Of a DNA stretch of 64,000 nucleotides, positions 26,578 through 35,236 are shown piece by piece. Every line of letters starts with the position of its first letter. Position 1 is the stretch's first letter. Source of the stretch: Halobacillus_A sp043497005 (GTDB lineage: Bacteria; Bacillota; Bacilli; Bacillales; Halobacillaceae); NCBI RefSeq assembly GCF_043497005.1, contig NZ_JBIEKE010000005.1, positions 4,493 through 68,492 of the forward strand, in the 5' to 3' direction. Position numbers and translations under genes: made by a program. The notes under the pieces were generated by a model. That model was not told the origin of the DNA and made no database searches. It was given only the letters and a program-made list of their open reading frames with translations.

Positions 26578-26749
26578 AAAAGCTACTCGTAAGGTTTGGG
26601 TTATAGAAAATATTATTAAAGAGCGCATGGGGTACTATCCAACGTCGATTACAGATGATTTTATTCAAAGGTATTATCATCGTATGAAGCAATCCGAAAA
26701 AAAACGTATGGTTATGCAGAAGTCTGTTGCTAAAAATAACAAATCTTAA
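26559..26749 (+). pseudogene. Downstream half of the frameshifted zinc-ribbon gene
   Basis: In another frame this reads KYEKATRKVWVIENIIKERM then GYYPTSITDDFIQRYYHRMK to a stop at 26747. It has no start or ribosome site of its own near its beginning. A similar piece (ITEDFINRYYHEKKLKK) lies at 30631-30717, so this sequence is a conserved protein segment. A one-base slip in the A run would fuse it to the zinc ribbon. Confidence 0.55.
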
Positions 26750-26863
26750 GATTTGTGAGGTTGCTTAAGCAAATGGGGGTAGTATGTTTAGTTTTATCAG
26801 TCTAGAGGAGGGCACAAATCAAGAGTAATAAACTCTTGGTCTGTGTCTTTTTGTTTAATTAGG

Positions 26864-26938
26864 GTACACCCTGTACGTACAAAATAGAATCCTGTCATAT
26901 AAAAGTTACAGATTTCACCATGTATGTACAGGGTGTAC
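26864..26938. repeat. Inverted repeat resembling a recombination site
   Basis: GTACACCCTGTACGTACA (26864-26881) and its reverse complement with one change (26921-26938) flank 39 bases. The arm also appears once at 18297 before the truncated recombinase. No recombinase gene adjoins it now. Nothing else is visible in 26750-27027. Confidence 0.5.
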
Positions 26939-27027
26939 TTTATTTGAGATAAAAGAAGAGAAGAAAAGGTTATAATCACATTGCAGGGGAAGTCATAAAT
27001 TCTAAAAGACACCGTTTAACTGATAGA

Positions 27028-27570
27028 TTATATTTTTCTTTTCAATAAGTTTTCATAATTATCCAGGTCCTCCATACGAGATCTTAATTCACTTAAATTT
27101 TCATCAAGATGTTTTAATCCATTTTCTTCATTCAAGCGAGAAAAAAGAACTAGCTGGACATGTACAATTTCTATCGCCCGATTAAGTAAGATAACTTTTC
27201 GTTCTGCTTGGTATGATAAATTTGAAGTATCTATTTTATTAATCTCTCTAACTATAGGGGTGTTTACCTCAACTAGCTCAATTACATGACCGTAGTCTTC
27301 ATTTTGAATCCCTTTTACTATTAACCTTAGGTTATTAGTAAAAGGTGAGGTAAGCCTTTTATAAGTTTCATTAAATTTCATCAAAGTATTGTATTCATTT
27401 CTAAAACCTTTTTTATTTTCATGTTTAATTTGAGATTTAAAAATTGCTATTGAAATAATGCCGGCAATAAATGCACCAAAAAAAGTACCAATACCAGTAA
27501 CCCATGCATCTGGTGAAACACAATTCCAAAACCCCTCACACTGCTGAATATTTACAGGAGTATTTCTCAA
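27028..27570 (-). CDS. Hypothetical single-pass membrane protein
   Basis: About 180 residues. A short N-terminus is followed by one membrane helix (WVTGIGTFFGAFIAGIISIAIF) and a helical, charged cytoplasmic domain (50-180) with coiled-coil tendency. No family is recognised. It is divergent from the SIR2-like gene 264 bases away; that gap holds no other gene and probably both promoters. It could be an accessory of the neighbouring defence-type gene, but this is only positional. Confidence 0.55.
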   Translation of the reverse strand: MRNTPVNIQQCEGFWNCVSPDAWVTGIGTFFGAFIAGIISIAIFKSQIKHENKKGFRNEYNTLMKFNETYKRLTSPFTNNLRLIVKGIQNEDYGHVIELVEVNTPIVREINKIDTSNLSYQAERKVILLNRAIEIVHVQLVLFSRLNEENGLKHLDENLSELRSRMEDLDNYENLLKRKI

Positions 27571-27834
27571 AATTCTCCCCCCTCGTTAAACTTCATCCTT
27601 CGTCCTCCCTCGGTGTGTGATTACCTTTACCTCCCCATATAGAGGGTTACTATTTTCCTTCCCTCAACAGTATACGACATAAAAAAGGAATTCCTTCAGT
27701 AAATACTTTAAAACTATGCTTTCCTCTTACAATCTACTAACTATATTTCGTGTTGAGAAAATTCAAATAATGTTACAATTTTATTATAACGGTAAATATT
27801 TCATAATATATCCATCGCATTGGGGTTGCTATTA

Positions 27835-29433
27835 ATGGTAGATATAGAAGAAGAACTTATAGAACATTTAAAGAATATAAATACTGCTCCTTTTTTATTT
27901 GTAGGATCTGGATTTTCAAGAAGATATATCGATTTGGAGAATTGGGAAGGCCTGCTACGAAAATTCTCTGATTTAGTACCTCAAGAATTTGATTATTACT
28001 CTTCTACATCCAGTGGAGAGTGGGCTAAAGCAGCCGGAATGATGGCAGAAGACTTTCATCCCATATGGTGGAGTGATAGCAAATACGAGGAGAGTAGAGA
28101 TGAATTTAGAGGTAGAATTAATGCTAAACACAGCCCATTAAAAATAGAGATCTCTAAATACTTAAGGAATCTTAATTATTCTTATGGACTGGATAAAATT
28201 AAAGATACCGAAATTAATGAATTAAAGAACATTGTCATTGATGGTATCATAACTACAAATTGGGATATGTTATTAGAACAAATCTTTCCCGATATGGAAA
28301 TGTATATTGGGCAGAAAGAACTTCTTTTTTCCCAGCCTTTAGAGGTAAATGAAATATATAAAATTCATGGCTGTAGTTCAACACCAGATTCATTAGTACT
28401 GACGAATAATGATTATAGCGACTATAATGAGAAAAATGCTTACCTTGCAGCAAAATTATTAACTATCTTCATTGAACACCCAATTATTTTTATCGGATAT
28501 TCGTTAACTGATAGTAATATACATAAAATTTTAAAGTCAATAACTGCCTGTTTGGATGATGATAATGCTGACAAATTAAAAGATAGATTAATTTTTGTTG
28601 AAAGATCCAAAGGGCAACCTGATTCTTTTGTATCCTCTTCATTAACTATTAACCAACTTACTATACCTATAACCAGGGTGAAAACTGATAGGTTTGATTT
28701 AGTGTATAAGGCTTTATCCAAAAATAAAAGAAAATACAGTTTGAAATTAATGAGGAGTATAAAATCACAAATATATGATCTTGTTAAGACAAACGATCCT
28801 CATGAAAGTATTCACGTCATAGACCATGAAGACAATCAAAATGCAGAGAATGTTGAATTTGTCATTGGGGTTGGTGTGAAATCAGTAGCTCAACAAATGG
28901 AAGCAAATAGTGAATTATCATCAACAGTTGAACTTTCAGAGAAAGGCTACGTTACAATCACCCAATTTGATCTGTTTAGAGAAATACTGTTTGATGAGCC
29001 GAACTATGACTACAATATAATTGTTCAGGAGACACTGCCCGAGAAGCTAAAGCTGTACCAAACTATTCCTGTTAACAAATACGTTTTATTGAGTAATATT
29101 GATGAAAGTGAACTAGATCATAAAATAAAGAAAAAACTTAATCTAGAATACTCTGACTTCCTAACCAAGGCACAAAAAGAAAAACTAGATGATCTTGCTT
29201 TTCAGTGGCAATTTAGGTCGATTAAAGAACTAATTGATGGGTATCCTGACTTTGAAAAAGCTATACAGTACATTCCACTCTTAGGTGTAGAAAATCTGGA
29301 CCCGAAAGAACTAAAGGATTTTCTTGCTGATAATATAAAATTATTAGAACGAAAAGATGTGGTTGGGTCGAGTATTCGTAAGTTGTTTCGAATTTATGAT
29401 TGGCTTGCATATGGGAATGAAAAGAATTTCTAA
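27835..29433 (+). CDS. SIR2-domain protein, probable anti-phage NADase-type defence protein
   Basis: About 532 residues. The N-terminal 280 residues form a SIR2-like domain: GSGFSRR (about 24-30) for NAD binding, TTNWD (about 140), KIHGC with the likely catalytic His (about 177) and FIGYSLTD (about 219). The C-terminal 250 residues match no domain that I recognise and may sense the trigger. Stand-alone SIR2 proteins of this sort are known to deplete NAD during phage infection, so defence is a reasonable reading. The start at 27835 has GGGG about 9 bases before; a TTG at 27820 is possible. It lies next to a recombinase, as defence genes on mobile DNA often do. Confidence 0.7.
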   Translation: MVDIEEELIEHLKNINTAPFLFVGSGFSRRYIDLENWEGLLRKFSDLVPQEFDYYSSTSSGEWAKAAGMMAEDFHPIWWSDSKYEESRDEFRGRINAKHSPLKIEISKYLRNLNYSYGLDKIKDTEINELKNIVIDGIITTNWDMLLEQIFPDMEMYIGQKELLFSQPLEVNEIYKIHGCSSTPDSLVLTNNDYSDYNEKNAYLAAKLLTIFIEHPIIFIGYSLTDSNIHKILKSITACLDDDNADKLKDRLIFVERSKGQPDSFVSSSLTINQLTIPITRVKTDRFDLVYKALSKNKRKYSLKLMRSIKSQIYDLVKTNDPHESIHVIDHEDNQNAENVEFVIGVGVKSVAQQMEANSELSSTVELSEKGYVTITQFDLFREILFDEPNYDYNIIVQETLPEKLKLYQTIPVNKYVLLSNIDESELDHKIKKKLNLEYSDFLTKAQKEKLDDLAFQWQFRSIKELIDGYPDFEKAIQYIPLLGVENLDPKELKDFLADNIKLLERKDVVGSSIRKLFRIYDWLAYGNEKNF

Positions 29434-29513
29434 AAGGACCATTTTCAACAAACTTATTAAGCTACTAACTTTTAAGGAACAGCGCTTCACGAGATTGATT
29501 AACAAATGATAAT

Positions 29514-30071
29514 TTATTTTCTTTCATTTAAATAACGATAAAACGTTGCCCTGCTAACTCCAGAAGCATCGAGAATTTCTTTAATACTATATTCTTTACT
29601 GTCATACATTCGAAAGGCCATATCCAACTTGGATTGGTCTTTTTTTGGTCTGCCGCCTTTTCGCCCGCGAGCTCTTGCTGCATTCAGCCCTGATTTTGTT
29701 CTTTCTGAGATAATGTCACGTTCAAACTGCGCTAATCCACTGAAAATCGTAAAGACGAGTTTCCCCATTGCCGTAGTCGTATCAATGTTTTCATTAATGG
29801 AAACGAAGTTAATACCTTTATCCTGGAAGTCATTGATTAATTCCACCAAGTGTTTTGTGCTACGACCAATTCGATCGAGTTTAAAAACTACCACCGTATC
29901 TCCCTCACGTAAATACTTCAGCATTTCATTAAATGCTGGTCGGTCTTTTTTTGTCCCCGTAATCTTCTCTGAGAAAATGTTTTTCTCTTCAACGCCATAT
30001 TTCTTTAACGCATCAAATTGCATATGTAAATTTTGATCTTTGGTACTGACTCGGGCATACCCAAATAACAT
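29514..30071 (-). CDS. Serine recombinase (resolvase/invertase)
   Basis: About 185 residues, full length. The catalytic domain has the active-site Ser in YARVSTKDQNL and the conserved FKLDRIGRSTKHL and QFERDIISERT segments; a C-terminal helix-turn-helix (SIKEILDASGVSRATFYRYL) binds DNA. It resembles plasmid Bin/Tn3-type resolvases that resolve multimers or cointegrates. A CAAAGGAG-type site precedes the ATG, and a res-like region lies directly upstream. Confidence 0.88.
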   Translation of the reverse strand: MLFGYARVSTKDQNLHMQFDALKKYGVEEKNIFSEKITGTKKDRPAFNEMLKYLREGDTVVVFKLDRIGRSTKHLVELINDFQDKGINFVSINENIDTTTAMGKLVFTIFSGLAQFERDIISERTKSGLNAARARGRKGGRPKKDQSKLDMAFRMYDSKEYSIKEILDASGVSRATFYRYLNERK

Positions 30072-30101
30072 ATTTTGTAACTCCTTTGAAATTCGTTACT
30101 T

Positions 30102-30230
30102 ATATGTTATCAAAAAGGGTGTTGAGTGTATATATTGGTATTTTGTTTTTGATACGACTTTTAAAACTGAAATATTGAGGTTACAGATCTGAAATTCCTA
30201 CTTTGGATACATGTTATCAAAAACGAACAT
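30102..30230. other. Candidate res site of the serine recombinase
   Basis: Three related elements: TATGTTATCAAAAAGG at about 30102, GTTTTTGATAC (inverse orientation) at about 30144-30154, and ATGTTATCAAAAACGAACAT at 30211-30230. Spacing and position beside the recombinase gene fit a three-subsite res region. Confidence 0.5.
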
Positions 30231-30376
30231 TTTTAATACATTCTTTCATAGAGTATAAATTATTTAATCCAGAATATTTTTCCTTTCCTTTAAACAGACA
30301 CATGGAAATGCTCAAAGAGATTGGAAATGAAGAAAAACGGATCAATGAAACCATTCTTGATGCGTTTGGATTTTAA
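30227..30376 (+). pseudogene. C-terminal fragment of an unidentified gene
   Basis: An open frame without its own start reads FIEYKLFNPEYFSFPLNRHM then MEMLKEIGNEEKRINETILD and ends AFGF. It abuts the res-like region, so the upstream part may have been lost when the recombinase segment arrived. The family is not recognised. Bases 30377-30540 hold nothing else convincing. Confidence 0.4.
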
Positions 30377-30540
30377 ATTGGATTGTAGTGACAAATCACC
30401 GTAAGGACCAGGAGATTATATGCTTCAGGAAAAAACTAATCCAAAAAAGGTAAACGTCAACGTTGAGGAACTAGGGGGGAATCATTGCACTTGAGATCTA
30501 GGAGAAAATTAGTTAGAAATCCATATGGTTTTTACGCTAA

Positions 30541-30572
30541 AACAAACGTAAACGTTTATGTTTACGTTTGTT
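30541..30572. repeat. Dispersed hairpin repeat, copy 2
   Basis: Perfect 13-bp arms AACAAACGTAAAC and the reverse complement around GTTTAT. Same core as at 337, 44788, 61383 and 62880. Confidence 0.7.
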
Positions 30573-30630
30573 AAAAATACAGAATGTTACTAGAACATAT
30601 TGAATCCTGGGTTTATTAAAAAGAGCATAA

Positions 30631-30717
30631 AGTGTTATTCGTTTGAGAGCAATTACAGAGGATTTTATCAATAGGTATTATCATGAAAAAAAACTAAAAA
30701 AAGATAAAAAAACGTAA
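30631..30717 (+). pseudogene. Fragment related to the frameshifted gene at 26266-26749
   Basis: Reads RLRAITEDFINRYYHEKKLK to a stop; compare TSITDDFIQRYYHRMKQSEK at 26559-26749. No start or upstream part remains. Bases 30718-30822 lead to the AraC-type gene and probably hold its promoter. Confidence 0.5.
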
Positions 30718-30822
30718 TTTTCTGACAATAAATCAATAACTGATTTTACAACATCTTGTTATTATTGGAAGTATATTGAAGGGTAAGGGGAGGTAAAATT
30801 TAAATCCTGTAGGAGGACAAAC

Positions 30823-31464
30823 ATGGTTTCTTTCGCAGTTATTATTGATGAAGAGCATTTTTTTACTCCAATTGAGAAAGAAATTTTTTACACCAAAAAT
30901 ATTTTAATTGTCAACGACTATAAATTTGAAGTTCCCTTAATAAAAATAAATTTGTTTATTATCGTTGATCCTTCAAGTATTGAAAAATTAGAAAAGTTTG
31001 TTAGAGAAAAACATGATATTCCATATTTTATCGTTAATAAAAGTGAAAAGCTGAGGGTTATTTCTTATAGTTTAATGTTGAATAACATGGTGCGAACTAA
31101 TGATTTTATGGAATTAACGGAGGGATTACCGACAGACTCCAATTTACATCAATGTTTAATATTTTTAGAAGACAATTTATGGGATTCTGGATTAAATTTG
31201 AAAAACGTTGCTGATGAAGTTCATTTAAGCTCTGTTCATTTGTCTAGGTTATTTAGTAAAAAATTAGGTATAGGATTTAAGAAATACTTAATTAGTAGAA
31301 GACTTCAAAAAGCAAAAATTCTTTTAAAGAATGGAAAAAGTGTTTCAAGTACAAGTTTTGAGGTTGGATTTTCAGATTTAGCTTATTTTTCTTATGTTTT
31401 CAAAAAAGAAATAGGTGTTAGTCCTTCTGCTTTTCAAAATCAAACTATTGACATTGGAGGATGA
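30823..31464 (+). CDS. AraC-family regulator heading the hydrazine-type cluster
   Basis: About 213 residues. The C-terminal 100 residues (about 108-208) form two helix-turn-helix units of the AraC/XylS type (LKNVADEVHLSSVHLSRLFS and STSFEVGFSDLAYFSYVFKK). The N-terminal half is short and not the usual cupin sensor; its ligand is unknown. TAGGAGGAC precedes the ATG. The stop codon lies just ahead of the next start, so it is cotranscribed with the biosynthetic genes and is likely their activator. Confidence 0.8.
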   Translation: MVSFAVIIDEEHFFTPIEKEIFYTKNILIVNDYKFEVPLIKINLFIIVDPSSIEKLEKFVREKHDIPYFIVNKSEKLRVISYSLMLNNMVRTNDFMELTEGLPTDSNLHQCLIFLEDNLWDSGLNLKNVADEVHLSSVHLSRLFSKKLGIGFKKYLISRRLQKAKILLKNGKSVSSTSFEVGFSDLAYFSYVFKKEIGVSPSAFQNQTIDIGG

Positions 31465-31465
31465 A

Positions 31466-32782
31466 ATGATGACAAAAAAAGATATTTATGATGTATTTGG
31501 AATTGGGTTTGGTCCAGCTGGTATTGCTCTTGCTGCTGCCATAGAAGATGAAGAAGAGTTCGAGAATACAAAGTGGAAGAAAAAATTTATTGATAAACAA
31601 GTGGATTCAACATGGATGCCTCAAATGCTTTTGCCGGGCACGGATATCCAACACCATTATTTACGAGACTTTGCGACACCAAGAAACCCTCGAAGTAAAT
31701 ACACCTTCCCCAATTACCTTCAAAAGAAAGGAAGATTATTTTCTTTTGGTTTGTTAAACCATCCAAGTCGTATAGAATGGTCTGATTACGTGAAATGGGT
31801 GGCAAACCAATTATCTCATGATGCCTCATATAAAACAGAAGCTTTAGAAGTTGAAATTGAGGAAACTGATAGAACCAAAGAGACTTTAAAAATCATTGCT
31901 TTTAATCACGATAGTAATAATGAAGAAAGTTATTATACTCATAATTTAGTAATTAATTCTGGAAGAAAACCATTTATCCCCTCTATTTTTCAACCATTTT
32001 TAAATGATGACATTTTCCATTCCAGTAAATTTAATACTAATATATCAAAGATACTTCCACGTGATGAAGAACATACTTTTACTGTTGTAGGATCTGGACA
32101 AAACGCTATTGAGACTATCTTATATATATCCAATAAGTACCCACGAGCTAAAATTAATATGGTTTTAAGGCATACTGGTTTCCGCCTTTATGATCTAGGA
32201 CATTTCACAAATGAAGTTTTCTTTCCTGAATTTACAGATTATTTTGTTAATTTAACAAAAGAGAAAAGAGCAAACTTGTTTGAGCAAATTAAACATACCA
32301 ATTATTCGGCAGTGGATGAAGATGTAAGTAAAGAACTTTATTGGAAAATGTATGAACAAGAAGTCGAAAATAAAAACCAAATCAGACTTTATCGTTGCAG
32401 TGAAGTAATCAACATAAACAATGGAGACGACGGAAAATATGAATTAAGCTTACAAGATATTTATAGTAAAGACTATTCGACTATAGAAACGGATCATCTT
32501 ATCCTTTGTACAGGATTTGTAGAAGAAAAAATCCCTTCGGTCTTAGCACCTATCAAGGATTATCTTGTCCTAGATGATAACGGAGAATTAATCGTATCGA
32601 AAGATTACAAAGTTAAAACAGTAAATGACTTTAATATAGGAATCTATCTGAATGGGCTTACCGAAAAAACACATGGAATTGGTGATTCAGCTTCCTTTAC
32701 AATGATGGCTACTAAAGCTCAGCGTATTCTTGAAAAAATGAACAGCTCAAAAGCAAAGAATGTGGTGGAGGTTAATAACTAA
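31466..32782 (+). CDS. Lysine/ornithine N-monooxygenase (N-hydroxylase)
   Basis: About 438 residues. FAD-binding start (FGIGFGPAGIALAAAI), the family signature MLLPGTDIQHHYLRDFATPR then NPRSKYTFPNYL (about 55-95), an NADPH-binding GSGQNAIETILY near 210, and the late D-x3-FATGY-like LILCTGF. This is the SidA/PvdA/IucD family of flavin N-hydroxylases, which convert the side-chain amine of lysine or ornithine to the hydroxylamine. Siderophore synthetase genes are absent; instead a cupin and a MetRS-like ligase follow, as in hydrazine pathways, where this enzyme makes N6-hydroxylysine (Spb38 type). Lysine rather than ornithine is inferred from that context. Confidence 0.82.
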   Translation: MMTKKDIYDVFGIGFGPAGIALAAAIEDEEEFENTKWKKKFIDKQVDSTWMPQMLLPGTDIQHHYLRDFATPRNPRSKYTFPNYLQKKGRLFSFGLLNHPSRIEWSDYVKWVANQLSHDASYKTEALEVEIEETDRTKETLKIIAFNHDSNNEESYYTHNLVINSGRKPFIPSIFQPFLNDDIFHSSKFNTNISKILPRDEEHTFTVVGSGQNAIETILYISNKYPRAKINMVLRHTGFRLYDLGHFTNEVFFPEFTDYFVNLTKEKRANLFEQIKHTNYSAVDEDVSKELYWKMYEQEVENKNQIRLYRCSEVININNGDDGKYELSLQDIYSKDYSTIETDHLILCTGFVEEKIPSVLAPIKDYLVLDDNGELIVSKDYKVKTVNDFNIGIYLNGLTEKTHGIGDSASFTMMATKAQRILEKMNSSKAKNVVEVNN

Positions 32783-34074
32783 TGACATCTTTATTAAAGA
32801 ATAAAAATTTATCATATATCTCCCCTGTTTGGCCCCAATTTACAGGTTTAGAAATTGAATACGGTAAAGGAATTTATTTATACGATATTGATGGAAAAAA
32901 ATACTTGGATTTTACTTCAGGTATTGGTGTTACCAATACGGGTCATTGTCATGATAGAGTGGTTCGAACAATTCAGAATCAAGCTGAAAGATTGATTCAT
33001 GGCCAATCAACCGTCATTTATAATCAACCCATGCTAAAACTGGCATCAAAGATAAATGAAATCACACCTCCTCAATTGAATTGTAGTTTTTTTACAAATA
33101 GTGGAAGCGAAGCTGTGGAAAGTGCTATCAAACTTGCCAGGCATGCTACTAATAAAACAAATATTATATGTTTTCAAGGGGGGTATCATGGACGTTCGAT
33201 TGGAGCGATGTCAGTAACCACAGCTAAATCTATATACCGTAATAAATATCAACCTCTTATGGCAGGTGTATCAGTTAGCCCGTTTCCATATTCGTATAGG
33301 TACCAACAAGAAGAAGATTCTTTGGAAGATTGGTGTATTAAAGAGCTTGAATATTTATTAAAGACTCAATCTTCACCTGATGAAACAGCTGCTATGATTT
33401 TAGAACCTGTTTTAGGAGAAGGGGGGTATGTAGTTCCACCTAAAAAATTTCTTCAACGGATTAGGGATATATGTGATCACTATGGAATCCTTCTTATTTT
33501 TGACGAAGTTCAGTCAGGATTTGGAAGAACGGGAGAGTTTTTTGCATTTGAGCACTTTGATGTTCAACCGGATATCTTAGTGGTGGCTAAAGGCTTAGCT
33601 TCTGGTCTCCCATTAAGTGGTATTGTTTCTTCTAGAGAGCTAATGGAAGAGTGGATACCAGGATCCCACGGAGGCACGTACGGTCCGAATCCAGTTGCAG
33701 CTTCGGCAGCCATCGAAACTATAAAAATTATTGAAGAAGAAAAATTGGTGGAAAACTCAGCTTCTTTAGGGAGAGTGTTATTAAAATCTCTCTACAAGCT
33801 GAAAAATGAATATCCTTTTATAGGAGAAGTTAGAGGATTAGGATTAATGGTTGGGTGTGAGTTTTCGTCTCACCATCCTTCGTCCTCAAAAATAGCCGAA
33901 GAGGTAAGGAAAAAATGTTTAGAGCAAGGATTAATTTTATTAACTTGCGGGAGTGATAATCAAGTAATAAGGTGGATTCCTCCTTTAACTTTAGATGAGA
34001 ATTCACTAGAAAGAGCCTTGAAAATATTTGAAAATGCTTTGATCAAAGTCGAGGAAATAATACATGAACTTTGA
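32782..34074 (+). CDS. Class III PLP aminotransferase
   Basis: About 430 residues, normal family length. Typical motifs: TSGIGVTNTGH, FFTNSGSEAVESAIKLAR, GGYHGRSIGAMS, LIFDEVQSGFGRTG and the PLP-binding Lys in VVAKGLASG (about 269). The closest general type is 4-aminobutyrate/ornithine/acetylornithine aminotransferase, so an omega-amino or aldehyde substrate is likely. In the pathway it might handle the aldehyde left when the lysine carbon chain is released, or make a building block; this is inference. Start overlaps the previous stop (TAATG). Confidence 0.8.
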   Translation: MTSLLKNKNLSYISPVWPQFTGLEIEYGKGIYLYDIDGKKYLDFTSGIGVTNTGHCHDRVVRTIQNQAERLIHGQSTVIYNQPMLKLASKINEITPPQLNCSFFTNSGSEAVESAIKLARHATNKTNIICFQGGYHGRSIGAMSVTTAKSIYRNKYQPLMAGVSVSPFPYSYRYQQEEDSLEDWCIKELEYLLKTQSSPDETAAMILEPVLGEGGYVVPPKKFLQRIRDICDHYGILLIFDEVQSGFGRTGEFFAFEHFDVQPDILVVAKGLASGLPLSGIVSSRELMEEWIPGSHGGTYGPNPVAASAAIETIKIIEEEKLVENSASLGRVLLKSLYKLKNEYPFIGEVRGLGLMVGCEFSSHHPSSSKIAEEVRKKCLEQGLILLTCGSDNQVIRWIPPLTLDENSLERALKIFENALIKVEEIIHEL

Positions 34075-35236
34075 TGTTTTAGTGATAGGTGGAGGAGTTA
34101 TAGGATCGAGCATTGCGTATCATTTAACTAAAAGCAGGCGTCTTAAAGTAGGTTTGATCGAACAAGATACGTCTCCTGGAAAGGGGGCAACTAGTAAATC
34201 AGGTGGACTCTTTCGTATGCATCACACTTTACCATCTAATTGTCTTCTTTCCCTGGAAAGTTACAGTATTTATTCTCGTTGGAGGGAATTTTTAGCAGGC
34301 GATTGTGAGTTCATACAGAATGGGTTTTCATTGATTGTGGGGGATCAGCACTTAAGTCAACTAAGAAAAAATATAGATATGATGAAATCAGAAGGGATAA
34401 CAGTTTCCACATACACCCCGGAAGAATATCAGAGGATGGAACCTAATTTTTCTAAAAAAAACGTGGGAGCGGTAGTTTATGAACCGTGTGGGGGACATGC
34501 CAATCCAGTAAAGGCGACTGATGGATTTTTACGAACTGCTCTTACAAACGGGATGGATATTATAGAAGGCACTAACGTCCATCGTCTTATTAAACAAAGG
34601 AACCATATTGTAGGGGTAGATACAAATATAGGAGAGATTAATGCACCAAAAGTGATTCTTGCGACAGGAAGTTGGTCCAACTATCTTACTGAATCTGTAG
34701 GCATTTCTGTACCCGTAAGGGCTAAACGGTTAGGGGTAGCATTTATCAAGTCGAGAAATGATTATAGAGGAATCGAACATTCTTACATCGATGATATAAC
34801 AGATTCCTATTTTCGCCCCATAAATAAATCCAACGTCCTAGTGGGAATTAAAGCAGATGAATGGGATGTTGATTTAGAAACCAATTATAGGAAGGTTGGG
34901 TTAAATGAAGTGAATGAAGCTATACAAAGAATCTCAATAAGGTTTCCTCATCTCCAAAATGCTTTGCCTTATGGAGGAAGGGTTAGTTTTGATGGATACA
35001 CGCCTGATCAAAACCCCATTATAGGGAGTTCACATATAGAAGGTCTATATTATGCTTTTGGTTTTAGTGGCGGAGGATTTAAAGTAGCTCCAGCTGTAGG
35101 GAGAGCTGTACAACATGAAGTAGAATACGGAAGTAAAGAAAAAATTTTAGAACCCTTTAGGCTAAACCGTTTTAGGAAGATGACACAAGATAAATTTCTG
35201 TATAAAAATGGAGGTAATATATATGGAAGTACGTAA
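34064..35236 (+). CDS. FAD-dependent amine/glycine-oxidase-like enzyme (DAO fold)
   Basis: About 390 residues. Dinucleotide-binding motif VIGGGVIGSSIAYHL at the start, KGATSKSGG near residue 42, and the C-terminal FGFSGGGFKVAPAVG that closes the FAD site. This is the DAO family (glycine oxidase, sarcosine oxidase). In the hydrazinoacetate pathway an enzyme of this family (Spb39) oxidises the lysine-glycine hydrazine at the C-N bond and frees hydrazinoacetic acid; the neighbouring genes make that role likely here. It overlaps the genes on both sides. Confidence 0.78.
   Translation: MNFDVLVIGGGVIGSSIAYHLTKSRRLKVGLIEQDTSPGKGATSKSGGLFRMHHTLPSNCLLSLESYSIYSRWREFLAGDCEFIQNGFSLIVGDQHLSQLRKNIDMMKSEGITVSTYTPEEYQRMEPNFSKKNVGAVVYEPCGGHANPVKATDGFLRTALTNGMDIIEGTNVHRLIKQRNHIVGVDTNIGEINAPKVILATGSWSNYLTESVGISVPVRAKRLGVAFIKSRNDYRGIEHSYIDDITDSYFRPINKSNVLVGIKADEWDVDLETNYRKVGLNEVNEAIQRISIRFPHLQNALPYGGRVSFDGYTPDQNPIIGSSHIEGLYYAFGFSGGGFKVAPAVGRAVQHEVEYGSKEKILEPFRLNRFRKMTQDKFLYKNGGNIYGST

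Noticed and set aside
31466..32782. Siderophore biosynthesis
   Set aside because: An N-hydroxylase alone could suggest it, but no siderophore synthetase, acyltransferase, NRPS or iron transporter gene is present.
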